From NCBI GenBank assembly GCA_015039365.1, contig WION01000302.1, positions 1 to 62,753 of the forward strand: a DNA stretch of 62,753 bases, given 5' to 3'. Shown in pieces: positions 11,731-22,699 of the stretch (its first letter is position 1; each line of letters starts with the position of its first letter). The DNA is from Amanita rubescens (taxonomy: Eukaryota > Basidiomycota > Agaricomycetes > Agaricales > Amanitaceae). The notes below the pieces were generated by a model, which did no database searches, had not been told where the DNA came from, and saw nothing but the letters and a program-made list of their open reading frames with translations. The position numbers and the translations under genes were made by a program.

Positions 11731-13813
11731 AATCAGGGGATGTCCAAACGCCGGTTCTTGAACCATGCGCAAGCTTGGTGCCTAGCCTTGTATTTTTTGT
11801 TGTCGGATTCACGTTGATTCGTACGAACCGAGGGATACAAACGTAAGAAAGTAGCCAAGGATGATTATAACAGGAAGACGCGGGGTAAGGGGGGAAGCAA
11901 TAAACTATTGCCAGTTTTCTGAGGTTGATGCCACCGCACGGCGCGCGCTAGCCGAACAAAAGGCTTAGATCACGGGAGCGTGGCACTAGGACACGTGCAT
12001 CAGGTTCTTCAAGCCTTTGTGGATGCAGAATCTGTTCCTCGCGATTGTTTGACATTCGCTCGGCAGGGTCCAATACCTGTCCGCCTATCTCTCAATTTCT
12101 TCAAATATATATGAAATATCATTTAACACTCGCCTCGTTCCGTTCAACTTCCCTTTTTGGGTATATTTGCATGTTGTATTTGCATGAAGCTCATTGCCTT
12201 GAGGGGGCACAAATTCCGTAGCCAATTCGAAGAGGAAAAGAACTGTATTATAGGGTACAGAAAACACTGCGTACGCCATCCTCGTTTTGATGAAATTGAG
12301 ACTGCAAGACCGCTGTCAATGTCCTGTGGCTGTGGCTAACGTTTGCTTCGCTTGATGTTACCTGGACGCACGGTCAGTCTGACTGTCCCCATTTACATTC
12401 ATTAGGCTTAAATTTTGCTAACTTATGTACTCACTCGTTGGTTGGTTCGCAAACCGCCCGTTTCGGCGATGGAGCTCAGATAATTTTGCCCGGGTATCCC
12501 AAGGTTCATTAACCGTAAGATGCGGGGTCATTCTACCATTGGCAAGTCCCTAGTTATCCCACTCGGGTCATAAGTAGTCGATCGCGAAGTAACGGAGAGG
12601 GATAATCAGTAACTGATGCGCGAATTGGCTTGTATAGCGTACGACTGGAAGAAAGTGGGAAAGATATAGTCGCGTTTCATCATCACCCGAGCCGTCGCCA
12701 GTCCAACCGAGTGATGCTGATAGTGAGCCACGCATCCTCCTTAAAAGCTTTACCGTTCAAGGCGGGAGGCTCCATGAGACGGTGGATGTTTGTGATTCGG
12801 AGAACTATCCAATAGACGGGCCAAGAGGTATATATAATGCGAGATGATGACGTGTCAGCCGGTTGTGGAGGATACTGAAGCGAGAATTAGCAATTAATTT
12901 CTTCCCGAGTTGAGTCAGCGAGACCGACATTCCACTTCTGTAGCACGACCAGGCTTATAGCCAGTTGCGAGTCGCGACAGCCAGGAAGCTAATACCTCCC
13001 AGTTGGCCGGAGCCACCACAAGTTACCTCACTACTCACGATTGAGTAGTTCCCGAGTCGCGCAAGTTCTTCAGCCTTCTGTCGCGGTGTATGGCATCCCA
13101 CGCGTTCAATCATAGGTCGTCGGGCCTGCCGTTACCAGTCGTCAGTCGGATGAGAACGAAAGAGAGAAACTTACCTCGTCCTGATAGCTCTCACCCGTTC
13201 CATCCTCCTCTCGTCTCCTCCGACCACCGGCTTGCGAATGAAGCTGAAACAGCTCTTGTAGCCGTCCTTCAAGGCGAGCTTTCGCTTGTTATCACCGCAA
13301 ACCCTTGGTAGTGATAAAAGGACTCAAGTTGACACGCAAGTCGCGCGTCACATGTCCATCGGCCTTATGGCCGACACCTCCCAGATTTGGAAGGCACGTC
13401 GAAATTTCGACGTGCTAGCCGTATCTAACCACCCGCTCCTTCCAGCACTCGAAGAAAGGCAACGACCCGACGACCCCGAGCTATTGCCTAACGAAATCAG
13501 TTAAACAGTGCATTTAGAAATGGATCGGCGGGTAAGTCATACAATCGAGTCCATCTAGCATGTTTGACTTCTTTGACGAGGACACCCTCTGATGTGACCG
13601 TTGCCACAATCTTAAAGGTCGGGTCGGGTCATTCAATACTACTACTCGCTTACACCGTGTATGAACATGGCACATTCAAATCCAACTTCCTGCTTTCAAA
13701 AACGCTCCGTTTTACTCGAACATATAGTCATTGGCAATCATAGCGGATTCACGAACGACAAACTTGGATAAAGTACGTAAGACTACACAACATCATGAAA
13801 CCCTCGATCCCAT

Positions 13814-14341
13814 TTAATACTTGCACCAGCCATCGCTCTCAGTGATGTAGTCAAGAAGTCCAGAGGGTTGAGTCTGGCCACCTTTGTTGATGGCGGTGTT
13901 AGCATAATGGCACGTCTTGTACATAGAGCAAGTAAGTTCAGGGCTGCCATTCTGTGCAAATCCATTAGAACGTGTCGACTTAAACCAAAAAAAAAGTAGA
14001 GAAAACCGACCTTGCCATTGACATCGTGGTAAGCTAAAAGAAATTTAGGATCATACATATCTCTAAGTGCGAATTGGCTTACTGTTGACAAAGTTGCAGC
14101 CGGTGACGCCGTTGCAAGCCGTGAAACAATCTACAATCACGAATAAGCATCGGCCGACGGAATATACAGCCAGCACCTTACCATAGATAGTTGGGACGAG
14201 CTTATAAGTGAGATAGTCGGAGGCCTCAGTGGCTCCATTGAGGTTCAGGAAAGTCGGATAGAAGAAGCTTCTCTTAGCCACCGTGGCGGCCGAGGCAGCA
14301 GAAACGGCGGTGAGAGCGAGGATGAGCGAAGAGAAGTGCAT
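13814..14341 (-). CDS. small secreted six-cysteine protein, copy 4
   Basis: Exons 14341-14182, 14130-14083, 14033-14011 and 13951-13814 total 369 nt, 122 residues, in frame. The signal peptide and SFFYPTF start are identical to copy 3; the middle block reads CNGVTGC. The AAG before intron 3, the A-rich run inside intron 3 and the DGWCKY end all match the family. The VAKR processing site is present. Confidence 0.87.
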
Positions 14342-14401
14342 TTCGATCGTAAGACTTGTATCTGAGGACGTGAGTCTGAGGTTGGCTTCGTACGAGCCAG
14401 G

Positions 14402-14657
14402 TTAAATACCTCCAGTGTTTCTGTTTCCGGTATCTTGTCGTCCTGGCCGCTCACCACTCGTATTGGACACATGAACGCCTTCATATTCTCCTGCTCAACC
14501 AGTCAGGAAACTCCGTTGTTTGCGCATGAGAATGAGATCCGCCCTGTGGTATATTTCGCCGAGTCACTTCTGTCTTGGCTCCATCATTCAAACCGACACG
14601 TTACGTAGGTAAAAATGTTACGTTAAGTCGCCCTGACCGCTCACCACTCGTGTTCGG
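14402..14657 (-). promoter_or_regulatory. promoter of copy 4: TATA-like box and paired elements
   Basis: TTAAATA at 14402-14408; elements at 14,441-14,466 (CCTGGCCGCTCACCACTC) and 14,630-14,657 (CCTGACCGCTCACCACTC), 189 bp apart. Confidence 0.6.
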
Positions 14658-16048
14658 GAATCAGGGGATGACCAAACGCCATTGCTTGAACCGTGCGTAA
14701 ATTTGGTGCCTAGCCTTGCATTTTCCGTTATCAGGGCCAATCCAACTCACGTTGATTAGCACGAACCGAGGTTTACAAACGTAAGAAAGTAACCGAGAAT
14801 GTTTATAACAAGAGGGCTCGGGGTAAGGCTGGGCAAGGGGGGAAGCAATAAACTATTGCCAGCAGCTGACGGCACCGCGCGAGCTGCACAAAAGGGTTGG
14901 ATCACGGGAGCGTGGCTGTGTCGTTACAGTGGCACTACGACACATCAGGTGCTTCAAGCCTCTGTGGTGTGTGCCTCTGTTCCTTTGCTTGACATTCGCT
15001 CGGCAGGGTCCAATACACGTCCGTCGATCTATACCAATTTCTTACAATGTATAAATTAAATATTTTTGTTGAGCTTCCCTTTTTGGGCATATTTGCGTGT
15101 TGTGAAGCGAACTGCCTTGAGGGGGCAGCGTACGCCATCCTCGTTTCGATGAAATTGAGACTGCAAGACCGCTGTCAACTTCCTGTGGATGTAACTGACG
15201 TTTGATTCGCTTGATGTTCCTTGCACGACACATTGCCGGATCGGCATGGCCAGTCCGACTGTCCCCATTTACAACGAAAAATGGTTAGGCCTAAATTTGC
15301 TTTGAACGACATATTGCCTATTGATAATCAGTAACTGAGCGCGGGTTTGCTTGGATAGCGTACGACTGGAAGAAAGTTCCGTCTCCACAACCCAACCCAG
15401 CGATGTTGACGGTGTCACTCATCCCTTCTTAAAAGCTTTGCCGTTCAAGGCAGATGACCCAAGGTCCAGATATACCCCATGAGAGGGTTCATGTTTGTGT
15501 TCGGGGAACTTCTTCAGTTGAGTCAGCGAGTCAGAGAACAGAGATGTCACATGTCACACAGTGACATTCCACGTTTTTAACACGACCCTCATGGCCAGGA
15601 CGTTGCGACTGCCAGGAAGCCAATACCTCCCAGTTGACTGGAGCCACCGCAAGAAGTTGATAACCGCCCCCCCGTCCCAAAGTCACATGAAGGAAAAACA
15701 GTTCCATAAAGAAATCGAAGACGTTGAATCACTATGAATGAGAGACAAGAGACAGATCGCGGGAAATTGACTATCAACTTACCGACGTAAAGTAATCCGA
15801 AGATGTATAATTATCCTCATCTGATCGGCTAGCAAGCGACTAACAGCACCACCCGATGTATCGTGATTCCCGGTTCTTTTACTGTTCCGAAGATATAATT
15901 ATTTCTAGCCCCTGTTCTAACGCTTCTGATACCAGGTCGACATTACTGAAGGGGAAAGATAGTCGCCAAACAATGATACTTATGCAACCAGCCTGTTAGG
16001 CACAGAACATGGTTCAAATACAAACGACATTTAGACGCTCATTGCTCT

Positions 16049-16301
16049 CCAATACGAGTTGTAAGCGGTCAGGGCAGCTTAACGTCGCAATCTCTTCTAC
16101 GTAACTGGTGGGCCTTGAACGGTCATTTACTACTCAGTATAGAAGATCCAGTGACTTGTGAAATGTATGACAAGAGTCGCAAAATGCGGCTTTACAGACC
16201 ATTTGGGCACGTGTTCAAGAAACGGTGCCCCTAGCTCCCGATTAGGGTGGTAAGCGGTCAGGGTGTCACAACAGAAGAACATAAACAGCAGAGGTATTTA
16301 A
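16049..16301 (+). promoter_or_regulatory. promoter of copy 5: TATA-like box and paired elements
   Basis: TATTTAA lies at 16295-16301, 61 bp before the ATG. Elements on the reverse strand of the repeat consensus (GTAAGCGGTCAGGG) lie at 16,049-16,077 and 16,238-16,263, 189 bp apart. Confidence 0.6.
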
Positions 16302-16361
16302 CCTGGCGCGTACGACGTTAACCTCAGACTCAAGTCTTCACACACTAGTCTTACCATCGCA

Positions 16362-16865
16362 ATGCACTTCTCTTCGCTCCTCCTCACTCTCACCGCTGCT
16401 ACCGCGGCATCGGCCTTCTACTATCCCACTTTCCTCAATCTCAACGGAGCTACCGAGGCTTCTGACTACCTCACCTATACACTCGTCCCAACCATCTATG
16501 GTAAGGTGCTCTCTGTATGTTCTTTCGCTCGATATTTATTCGTGATTGTAGATTGTTTCCTCAAGTGCAATGCTGTCGCCGGCTGCAATTTCGTCAACAG
16601 TAAGCTAATTCCAACTTAGAAATGTGTATGATACTCAATTTCTTTTAGCTTACCACGACGTCAATGGCAAGGTCAGCTGTCTTTCCTTTTTTTGTCCAAT
16701 TCGACGCGTTCTAACGGATTTGCACAGAATGGCAGCCCAGATCTTACTTGCTCTATGTACAAGACGTGCCACTATTCTAATACCGCTATCAACAAGGGTG
16801 GACAGACGCAACCTTCTGGGCTTCTTGACTACATCACCGAGAGCGATGGTTGGTGCAAGTATTAA
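16362..16865 (+). CDS. small secreted six-cysteine protein, copy 5 (no propeptide)
   Basis: Exons 16362-16500, 16552-16599, 16649-16671 and 16728-16865 total 348 nt, 115 residues. Like copies 2 and 9 it lacks the dibasic stretch: the signal peptide is followed directly by FYYPTF. The six cysteines, TYHDVNGK, GGQTQP and DGWCKY are intact. It is the first plus-strand copy and the arm of a long inverted repeat with copy 9; its exon 4 is closest to copies 1 and 9. Confidence 0.87.
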
Positions 16866-17169
16866 ACGAGGCAATGGGCACATCGATGTGTTGATGTCAT
16901 GTAGTCTTACGAGATGTTTCGCAAGTTTGTTGTACTAGTAAATGTGTCCTTTTGTTCCTGTTTCAGTGTTTGATTCAATGATGCATGCGTGGGTTTATTG
17001 AAGAAATGAATGCGTCGTTCGGACCCACCTTCAACTCCTTCACTCTATTCCGTGTCCACTAAGCTATCGTCATAACCCTAAGCCATTAAATTTCAGGGTC
17101 TTATCTCAGTTAGGTGGTAGGCGGGCAAAACGGGTACATACATCCTCGCCTTGTACATATCCCCATATA

Positions 17170-18060
17170 CCATCCCGCACGGATCAAAAGTGACGAGCGG
17201 CTTCTCTCGGATTCATATTCGGCAACTTGAGCCCACCCGTTTATCTGATCGGGACGCTATCTTACGACAGCTTCATTCCAGATCATGGTTCAAACGTTCA
17301 CTCATATGCGGTGTTGAACAATGTCCACGCTTGTAATGTGGGGGGACATGAAAGCAAAAGGGACTGTCGTGATACCCGACAAATCACACACACACAATAC
17401 GTTATTTATCGGCTAATCAGCACTTAATTTATTCACTGCTGATGAACACTCACAAGTCTGTGCTGAAATCGTGATAACCCAATCTTATGCGCTGCTTCCA
17501 TGCTGCTATGTATCCAGAGCATCAAAGCTGTTATACCCCGCCATCGTATCCTTACTCCACCGATTTTGGCTTCCGGCGATCAACGCTGCCGCGGTAGTAA
17601 CATTCCTTCGGCGCCCAGTGCGAAACCTTAAGTTAGTTACTCAAACAAGTTACGCTCCACGTCTGCGTTACTTACCGTTAGCATTAAATCATGATGACGC
17701 GCGTTTTCTCGCGACGAAATCACGCATATCATCCGTTCCTACTATCCTGATATTCAGCTGCCATCCTGATCATGGGCTGATCAGGGAAAGTCGGCTGGAC
17801 TGGAGGACTTGGAAATTTTCACGCGGTAGCTATCGGGTTGACCTTCCAAATGTCAGGCGTTGTAAGCATCGTAGATGTTGACTTCAACTAAAAGCCCAGT
17901 TTGATTGCCTTGTTCGGTGTGGTGAATCAAAACGTTACCTGGGTCCAGTGTTGTTGACGAGAAACCATTGGTAGTTGCCAGATCACGTGATACGTAGTAG
18001 TCCAACGAACGAGAAGGCTACCTCTCCTCATCGAAAGCTGGCCCAGAGAACGATTATACA
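17170..18060. other. no gene recognised
   Basis: The longest open frame (17,471-17,881, plus) is rich in Pro, Arg and Leu and shows no domain. It may hold the decayed 5' half of the HNH gene that follows, but I cannot align it to anything. Confidence 0.35.
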
Positions 18061-19080
18061 GAAGATAAGAGGTCCGTTCATACTATTTCACATCAGAGGG
18101 TAAGGTGGATTTTCGCAAGATGAAACTTAGCTAACGTTGTTGACCTTCTCAGATGAATCTCGCCTTGTCGATGTTAATGCAGTGGACGACAGAACATCAA
18201 CTGCTTCGCATTTAACTACCAGCCGAAGAGATTTTAAGACTAACGTGGTTGAGCGAGATGGGACCTGCGTGATAACAGATGAGACAATCCGAAACTGCGA
18301 AGGGAAGCGACGTACGTCCGTACGAGTCTTCTATCGCAACTTTCTCACTTAATCAAGTACATCTAGAACGCCGCCCGTCACCGAGGTGGAACAGATGATT
18401 CCGCCGATGACATTAACGACATTCGGAACGGACTTCTGTTAACCATCCTACTCCATCGCCTGCTTGGAGCTGCTGAATTAGCGTTCCTGAAGGTCTGCTG
18501 TTATTTCCACCCAGGGCCATTCTGAAACTCAAGTATCTCATAGACTCCTAACTTTGCTTTGACTGTCGATGATATTCCTACCAGCCACCGAAAAAGTCGA
18601 TCAAGAGAGCCCGGCCAGTCGCCTTACATTGCACCATTTCGTCAACTTACCTCAGCTTGGCCACATTCACGCTCCCTAGAATTCTGATGCGCGGCAGCCA
18701 CGAGACACCGGCGAATGGCCACCTGCTATCATTGTCGATCTCTTCTATGCCGTGGCTGCTATGAACGCATGGAGTCCAAAACCCTTTACCAGTCGATGGA
18801 TGCTTATTACGAAGATAATGACAATGCGTTGGATCAAGTCGTGTCGATGCACAGATGGGCGATCAAACAACAGGACAATCTGGATCTGGATGTTACACTC
18901 TACGTAGCAGAAATAAAACGTCAAACATCCCGGTGCATTGCTGATTTGATGGATGGCGTGAGCGCACTGTGGATGCAGTCTTCGAGGTGGGCAAGCCAAA
19001 GCCGGAAGATGCTCATGCTTCGAGTCTTGCTCGCAACGAAAGCGTTAAGATGTGGTTACAATCAATGGAGGGTGCCGTGA
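18060..19080 (+). pseudogene. decayed HNH-endonuclease-domain protein
   Basis: Pieces of one protein appear in order but in changing frames. At about 18,230-18,290 there is FKTNVVERDGTCVIT, typical of the fungal HNH entry motif. At about 18,393-18,500 there is DDINDIRNGLLL followed by LHRLLGAAELAFLK. At about 18,626-18,660 there is LTLHHFVNLPQLG. At 18,682-18,780 there is SDARQPRDTGEWPPAIIVD, then LFYAVAAMNAW. A last open stretch (18,780-19,075) is helical and acidic and needs another frame change near 18,980. A plausible intron (GTAAGG to CTCAG) ends just before 18,153. Several stops and frame changes make a functional product unlikely. Fungal HNH proteins of this type are common and mostly uncharacterised. 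Confidence 0.6.
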
Positions 19081-19188
19081 CAAATTAGATCATTTTCACC
19101 ATCCGTACAGCGATGTGCACAACGGACATGTCTACTAGGAGAATACGGAGTAGAAAACGAAAACACTACTATGGCTCCTCCGACCGCC

Positions 19189-19712
19189 TTATTTCTTGCA
19201 CCAACCATCGCTATCGGTGATATAGTCAACCGTACCATCAGGTTGCGTCTGACCGCCCATGTTCGTTGCGGAAGCAACATTATTATGACAACTCTGGTAC
19301 ATCGAACAAGTAAGCAAAGTGCTTCCACCCTGTGGGGACGGTCAGAATGCGTCATTTGACAATGGGATAAGAAAAAGCAGACCTTGCCATTGACGTCATG
19401 GTAACCTAAATGGAGCTTAGTCTCTCGCTTTTCTCGAATTAGCAATTGACTTACTGTTGGCGAAGGTGCAGCCTGAGACAGCCTCGCACGCCGCGAGGCA
19501 ATCTGGAAGCAGAATTAAAAATCCGCCGGACGAAGATAGAGCCTGCGCCTTACCGTCGGTAGTTGCACGAGTTGGTAAGTGATGTAGTCGGCGGCCTCCG
19601 TGGCTGCGTCGAGATCATGGAAAGCCAGGTGGAAGTCGCCTCTCTTGACTATCCCAGTCGCCGATGCGACGGAAGCAGCAGAGAAAGCGAGGATGAGCGA
19701 AGCGAAGTGCAT
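19189..19712 (-). pseudogene. small secreted protein, copy 6, one-base deletion in exon 1
   Basis: The four exons are 19712-19554, 19502-19455, 19405-19383 and 19329-19189. Exon 1 is 159 nt instead of 160. Compared with copy 7, a single base is missing near the end of exon 1 (CTCGTGCAACT against CTCGTCGCAACT), so exon 2 onwards is read out of frame. Otherwise it is well kept: signal peptide MHFASLILAFSAASVASA, a dibasic VKR, all six cysteines and a DGWCKK end. It belongs to the diverged MHFASL subgroup with copy 7. Either a young pseudogene or a sequence error. Confidence 0.75.
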
Positions 19713-19769
19713 AACGACTGTGAGTGGATATGAAGACGTGAGTCTGAAGTTGACCTCCTACGCTCCAGG

Positions 19770-19956
19770 TTAAATACCTCTGTTATGGTGCCCTGGACGC
19801 CTACCACTCGTTTGGGACTTTTAGATCCAGGCAGTCTGTAAGCTTCCTTTCGCGCCCAGCTCTGTGGACGTTTCAAAAGTCACTCGATCTTCGTTCAAAA
19901 CGTTACGTGGCTGGAAATGTTACGTCAAACGCCTGACCGCTGACCACTCGTGTCGG
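19770..19956 (-). promoter_or_regulatory. promoter of copy 6: TATA-like box and paired elements
   Basis: TTAAATA at 19770-19776; diverged elements at 19,790-19,815 and 19,930-19,956. Spacing is shorter (about 140 bp) than in the other copies. Confidence 0.5.
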
Positions 19957-19989
19957 AGAACTAGGGATGTCGAGATGCCGATTTACACC

Positions 19990-21780
19990 TAATTAGGGTG
20001 GCAAACGTTTCATTGCCGCGCCGTGTGCTGGAGTTTCACACGCCTGCGACCGCATCTCATTGACTACGGCATGGGACATGTATCAGGTTCTTCAGGCGAC
20101 TTTGAGATGCAAGAACGCTGTTGATCTTGAGAATGTGCCTCACGTCTACTTTCGTATCCGTTCTTATGTAGCCATTTTCTTGTCGTGGATAGTCAAACAC
20201 TTGCGTCAGCGTCCCTTTTTGGCTATATTTGCCCTTTGTCTCCTGTATTTCGAGTGGAGCGAGTCCAGAGGACGCACAAACTCCGTAGCTAATTCGAAGG
20301 GGAAAATAGTTATATTTTATTAAAGTACGAAAGATGCCACACCGCTGTCATTGTTTCGCTGGAATTTTTCTAGTTGAGATGGTAAGATCGCTGTCAATTT
20401 ATTGCAGTTGTGTCACACGTTTGCTCCGCTTGACGTCATAGTAGTGATTGTAAAATGTGTCCCGTAAACGCACAAATTTCAAATGGCTCTCTCTTGATAG
20501 TCAATGACTGAGGTCCAAATTAGCTTTGCTCACGCCTAAGTGAAAGAAAATGGTTCCATACGGTATTTTAGTCGCTTCTCATTAACAACTGAATTGTCTT
20601 CTCAACCCTCGTCATACCGGGCGCCGAGGCGCCCACCCTCTTTAACGCCACGCGTGCTCGGATCCGAGCTAGCTATTCCAGGTTGCCATTCGGCCCGTCA
20701 CCCAAGTTCGAGGTCGGGGCAGAGACTCGTGCTCCTTTGGTCATGTTGGATGCGCATTGAGCACCCTGTTTGATGCTAGCGATTCGGGGGATTTTCTAGG
20801 GGTGGCAGAGAGTGGCAAGGCACCAGATCTTGTCAGGTTCAGTGTCCGACGCCTCATTTTCATCCGTATAGCGACTTTTGGTCCTATCCAGATGCAGTTT
20901 GTGCAGATACATGAGGATGAGGTAAAGACTTGATGACGTGTCCACGTCAGCCGGAATGGAAATGGCGAGTCTGGCTTATGCGAGTATGCGAGCAAGTCAT
21001 AGCGAAGAGCAGGAATCCATTTACGATATCTTTTGTCGCAATTGATTCCTTCCTGAGGTAAGGTTGAAATTGGTAGCTGACGAAGACAACGAACGCTCTG
21101 AGGAGGTGGACGATGCGAATGTCACAATCACAGATGTGACATGTGACATCCAGTCCTCTTTCAGGGCGAGAAGTTCACAAGCCCTGCATGAAAGACTGCA
21201 TTTGGGTTTACGATTTTTGTTGCGGACTGCGCTGGATTTGTTTGATCGCCGTGGTTCAGAGTTGCTCATGCTCAGGAGATGAAGGTATGCGTGCAACTCC
21301 ATTTATTCCTCAATTCGTACACCCGGCTCATTAGTGCACCCGCATCGTCAGTACCACCGGGAGCGATCACTTGAAGCGTTAGATCTCCTAGGCTAGGAAA
21401 GGCTAGGCCACAGTACCTCGATTCGCGGGAATAGATTGCCGACTCGGAATCTGAATCCAAAATCCAACAATGTAATGTTGATCCGCAGGGATGGCACGCG
21501 TTGATGCGAAAGGCTAACGGATGTCTTGTTTATTAGCTTTTGTTGGCCTGTGCACCTAACTGAGATAGATGGCTGAAAGGCGGCTTGCTGTTGTAGCCGG
21601 AACTGGGAGCTTACCGGCATTAAACTCGAAAAAGGGTGGAAGGTGTGCTTGAATGCTTCGACGCCTCAAATATATATATTGGTTTTTTGTTTTGATTTTG
21701 AACCCAGACATCGTCTTAAGAAAGAACTAAACAGAAATGATGGAGCACTGTAACTGAACAAATGACGAAGTCCTACTATT
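19990..21780. other. no gene recognised; unit flank
   Basis: Contains the CCCTTTTTGGCTATATTTG block of the unit flank (about 20,212) and a segment (20,890-21,150) related to 890-1,150 and 3,050-3,200. Short open frames only. Confidence 0.4.
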
Positions 21781-21849
21781 TACATCAAAAACAGACTTTG
21801 AACAGGCTTAAGGTGTAAGACTACACGACGGCGCCTCCAATCGCCCCAT

Positions 21850-22372
21850 TTAGATCTGGCACCAACCATCGCTATTGGTGATATAGTCAACTTGACCATT
21901 AGGCTGCGTCTGACCACCTTTGTTCGTAGCGGTATCAGCATAATGGCAATCCTTGTACATAGAGCAAGTAAGCAAAGTGCTTCCATTCTGTGGAAACCGT
22001 CAGAGCGCGTCATTTGACAAGGGAACAAGAGAAAGCGGACCTTGCCATTGACATCGTTATAAACTAAACGAAGCTTAGTCCCTCGCTTCTCTTGAAATTA
22101 GTAATTGACTTACTATTGACGAAGTTGCAGCCGGAGACCGCGTTACACGCCGCGAAACAGTCTAGAAAACAAGATTAATCACCGCCCCGAACGAAGAGTG
22201 TCCATGCCTTACCTGGGGTAGTTGCGACGAGTTTATAAGTGATGTAGTCAGGAGCCTCTGTGGCTGCGTCGAGATTATAGAAAGTCGGGTAGAAGTGGCT
22301 TCTCTTAGATATCGGAGTCGCCGACGCGACAATAGCAGCAGAGAGAGCGAGGATGAGCGAAGCGAAGTGCAT
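21850..22372 (-). CDS. small secreted six-cysteine protein, copy 7 (diverged)
   Basis: Exons 22372-22213, 22161-22114, 22063-22041 and 21987-21850 total 369 nt, 122 residues, in frame. Signal peptide MHFASLILALSAAIVASA, then ISKR as likely Kex2 site, then SHFYPTFYNLDAATEA. Exon 3 encodes YNDVNGK and the end is DGWCQI. I chose the ATG at 22372 because it aligns with the family; an in-frame ATG 51 nt upstream would put extra polar residues before the signal peptide. Confidence 0.83.
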
Positions 22373-22429
22373 TGTGACTATAGGTGAATCCAAAGACGCG
22401 AGTCTGGAGTTGACTTCGTGCACGCCAGG

Positions 22430-22685
22430 TTAAATATCGCTGTTGTTTATGTTTTGTTTTTGCCATTGCCAGGCTGCTCACCGCTCGTATCGGGGAGCCC
22501 TGGACGTGCAAATGCCGTTTTGTGTACCTAACCAGCCTGTAAGCTCCGTTTTGTCGGCATTGTGCATACTTCACGAGTCAATGTGGCTGGCAATGCTGTA
22601 AGTGCCCTGATTGAACAGTCCTTCAAAATCCGCCAGTTACGTAGTATTGTGACGTTAAGATGCCCTAACCGCTCATACCGATTTC
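22430..22685 (-). promoter_or_regulatory. promoter of copy 7: TATA-like box and paired elements
   Basis: TTAAATA at 22430-22436; elements at 22,461-22,496 (GCTGCTCACCGCTCGTAT) and 22,661-22,685 (CCTAACCGCTCATACC), 200 bp apart and more diverged. Confidence 0.5.
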
Positions 22686-22699
22686 AATTGAAACAGCGT

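Larger units (their letters stand above)
10555..13025. repeat. copy 3 unit, directly repeated at 13,488-15,655
   Basis: A unit of roughly 2.2-2.5 kb carrying the gene and both flanks. It begins near AACGAAATCAGT (10,572; partner 13,491) and ends near AATACCTCCCAGTTG (about 12,992; partner about 15,622). The downstream part (11,815-13,025) contains no gene but is clearly colinear with 14,755-15,655. Copies 3 and 4 are therefore a tandem duplication. Confidence 0.75.
13488..15655. repeat. copy 4 unit, tandem partner of 10,555-13,025
   Basis: Colinear with the copy 3 unit through the gene, the promoter pair, and a non-coding downstream part with the TTCCCTTTTTGGG block (15,073; partner 12,151) and the CGTACGACTGGAAGAAAGT block (15,359; partner 12,637). 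The two units are separated by about 460 bp (13,025-13,488) in which I recognise nothing. Confidence 0.75.
15585..17170. repeat. copy 5 unit; long inverted repeat partner of 27,330-28,870
   Basis: The whole unit recurs as its reverse complement at 27,330-28,870: the flank with TATAATTATCCTCATCTGAT, the promoter pair, the gene, and the 3' flank with the AAGCTATCGTCATAACC block. The two arms enclose about 10 kb (17,170-27,330). Confidence 0.7.
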
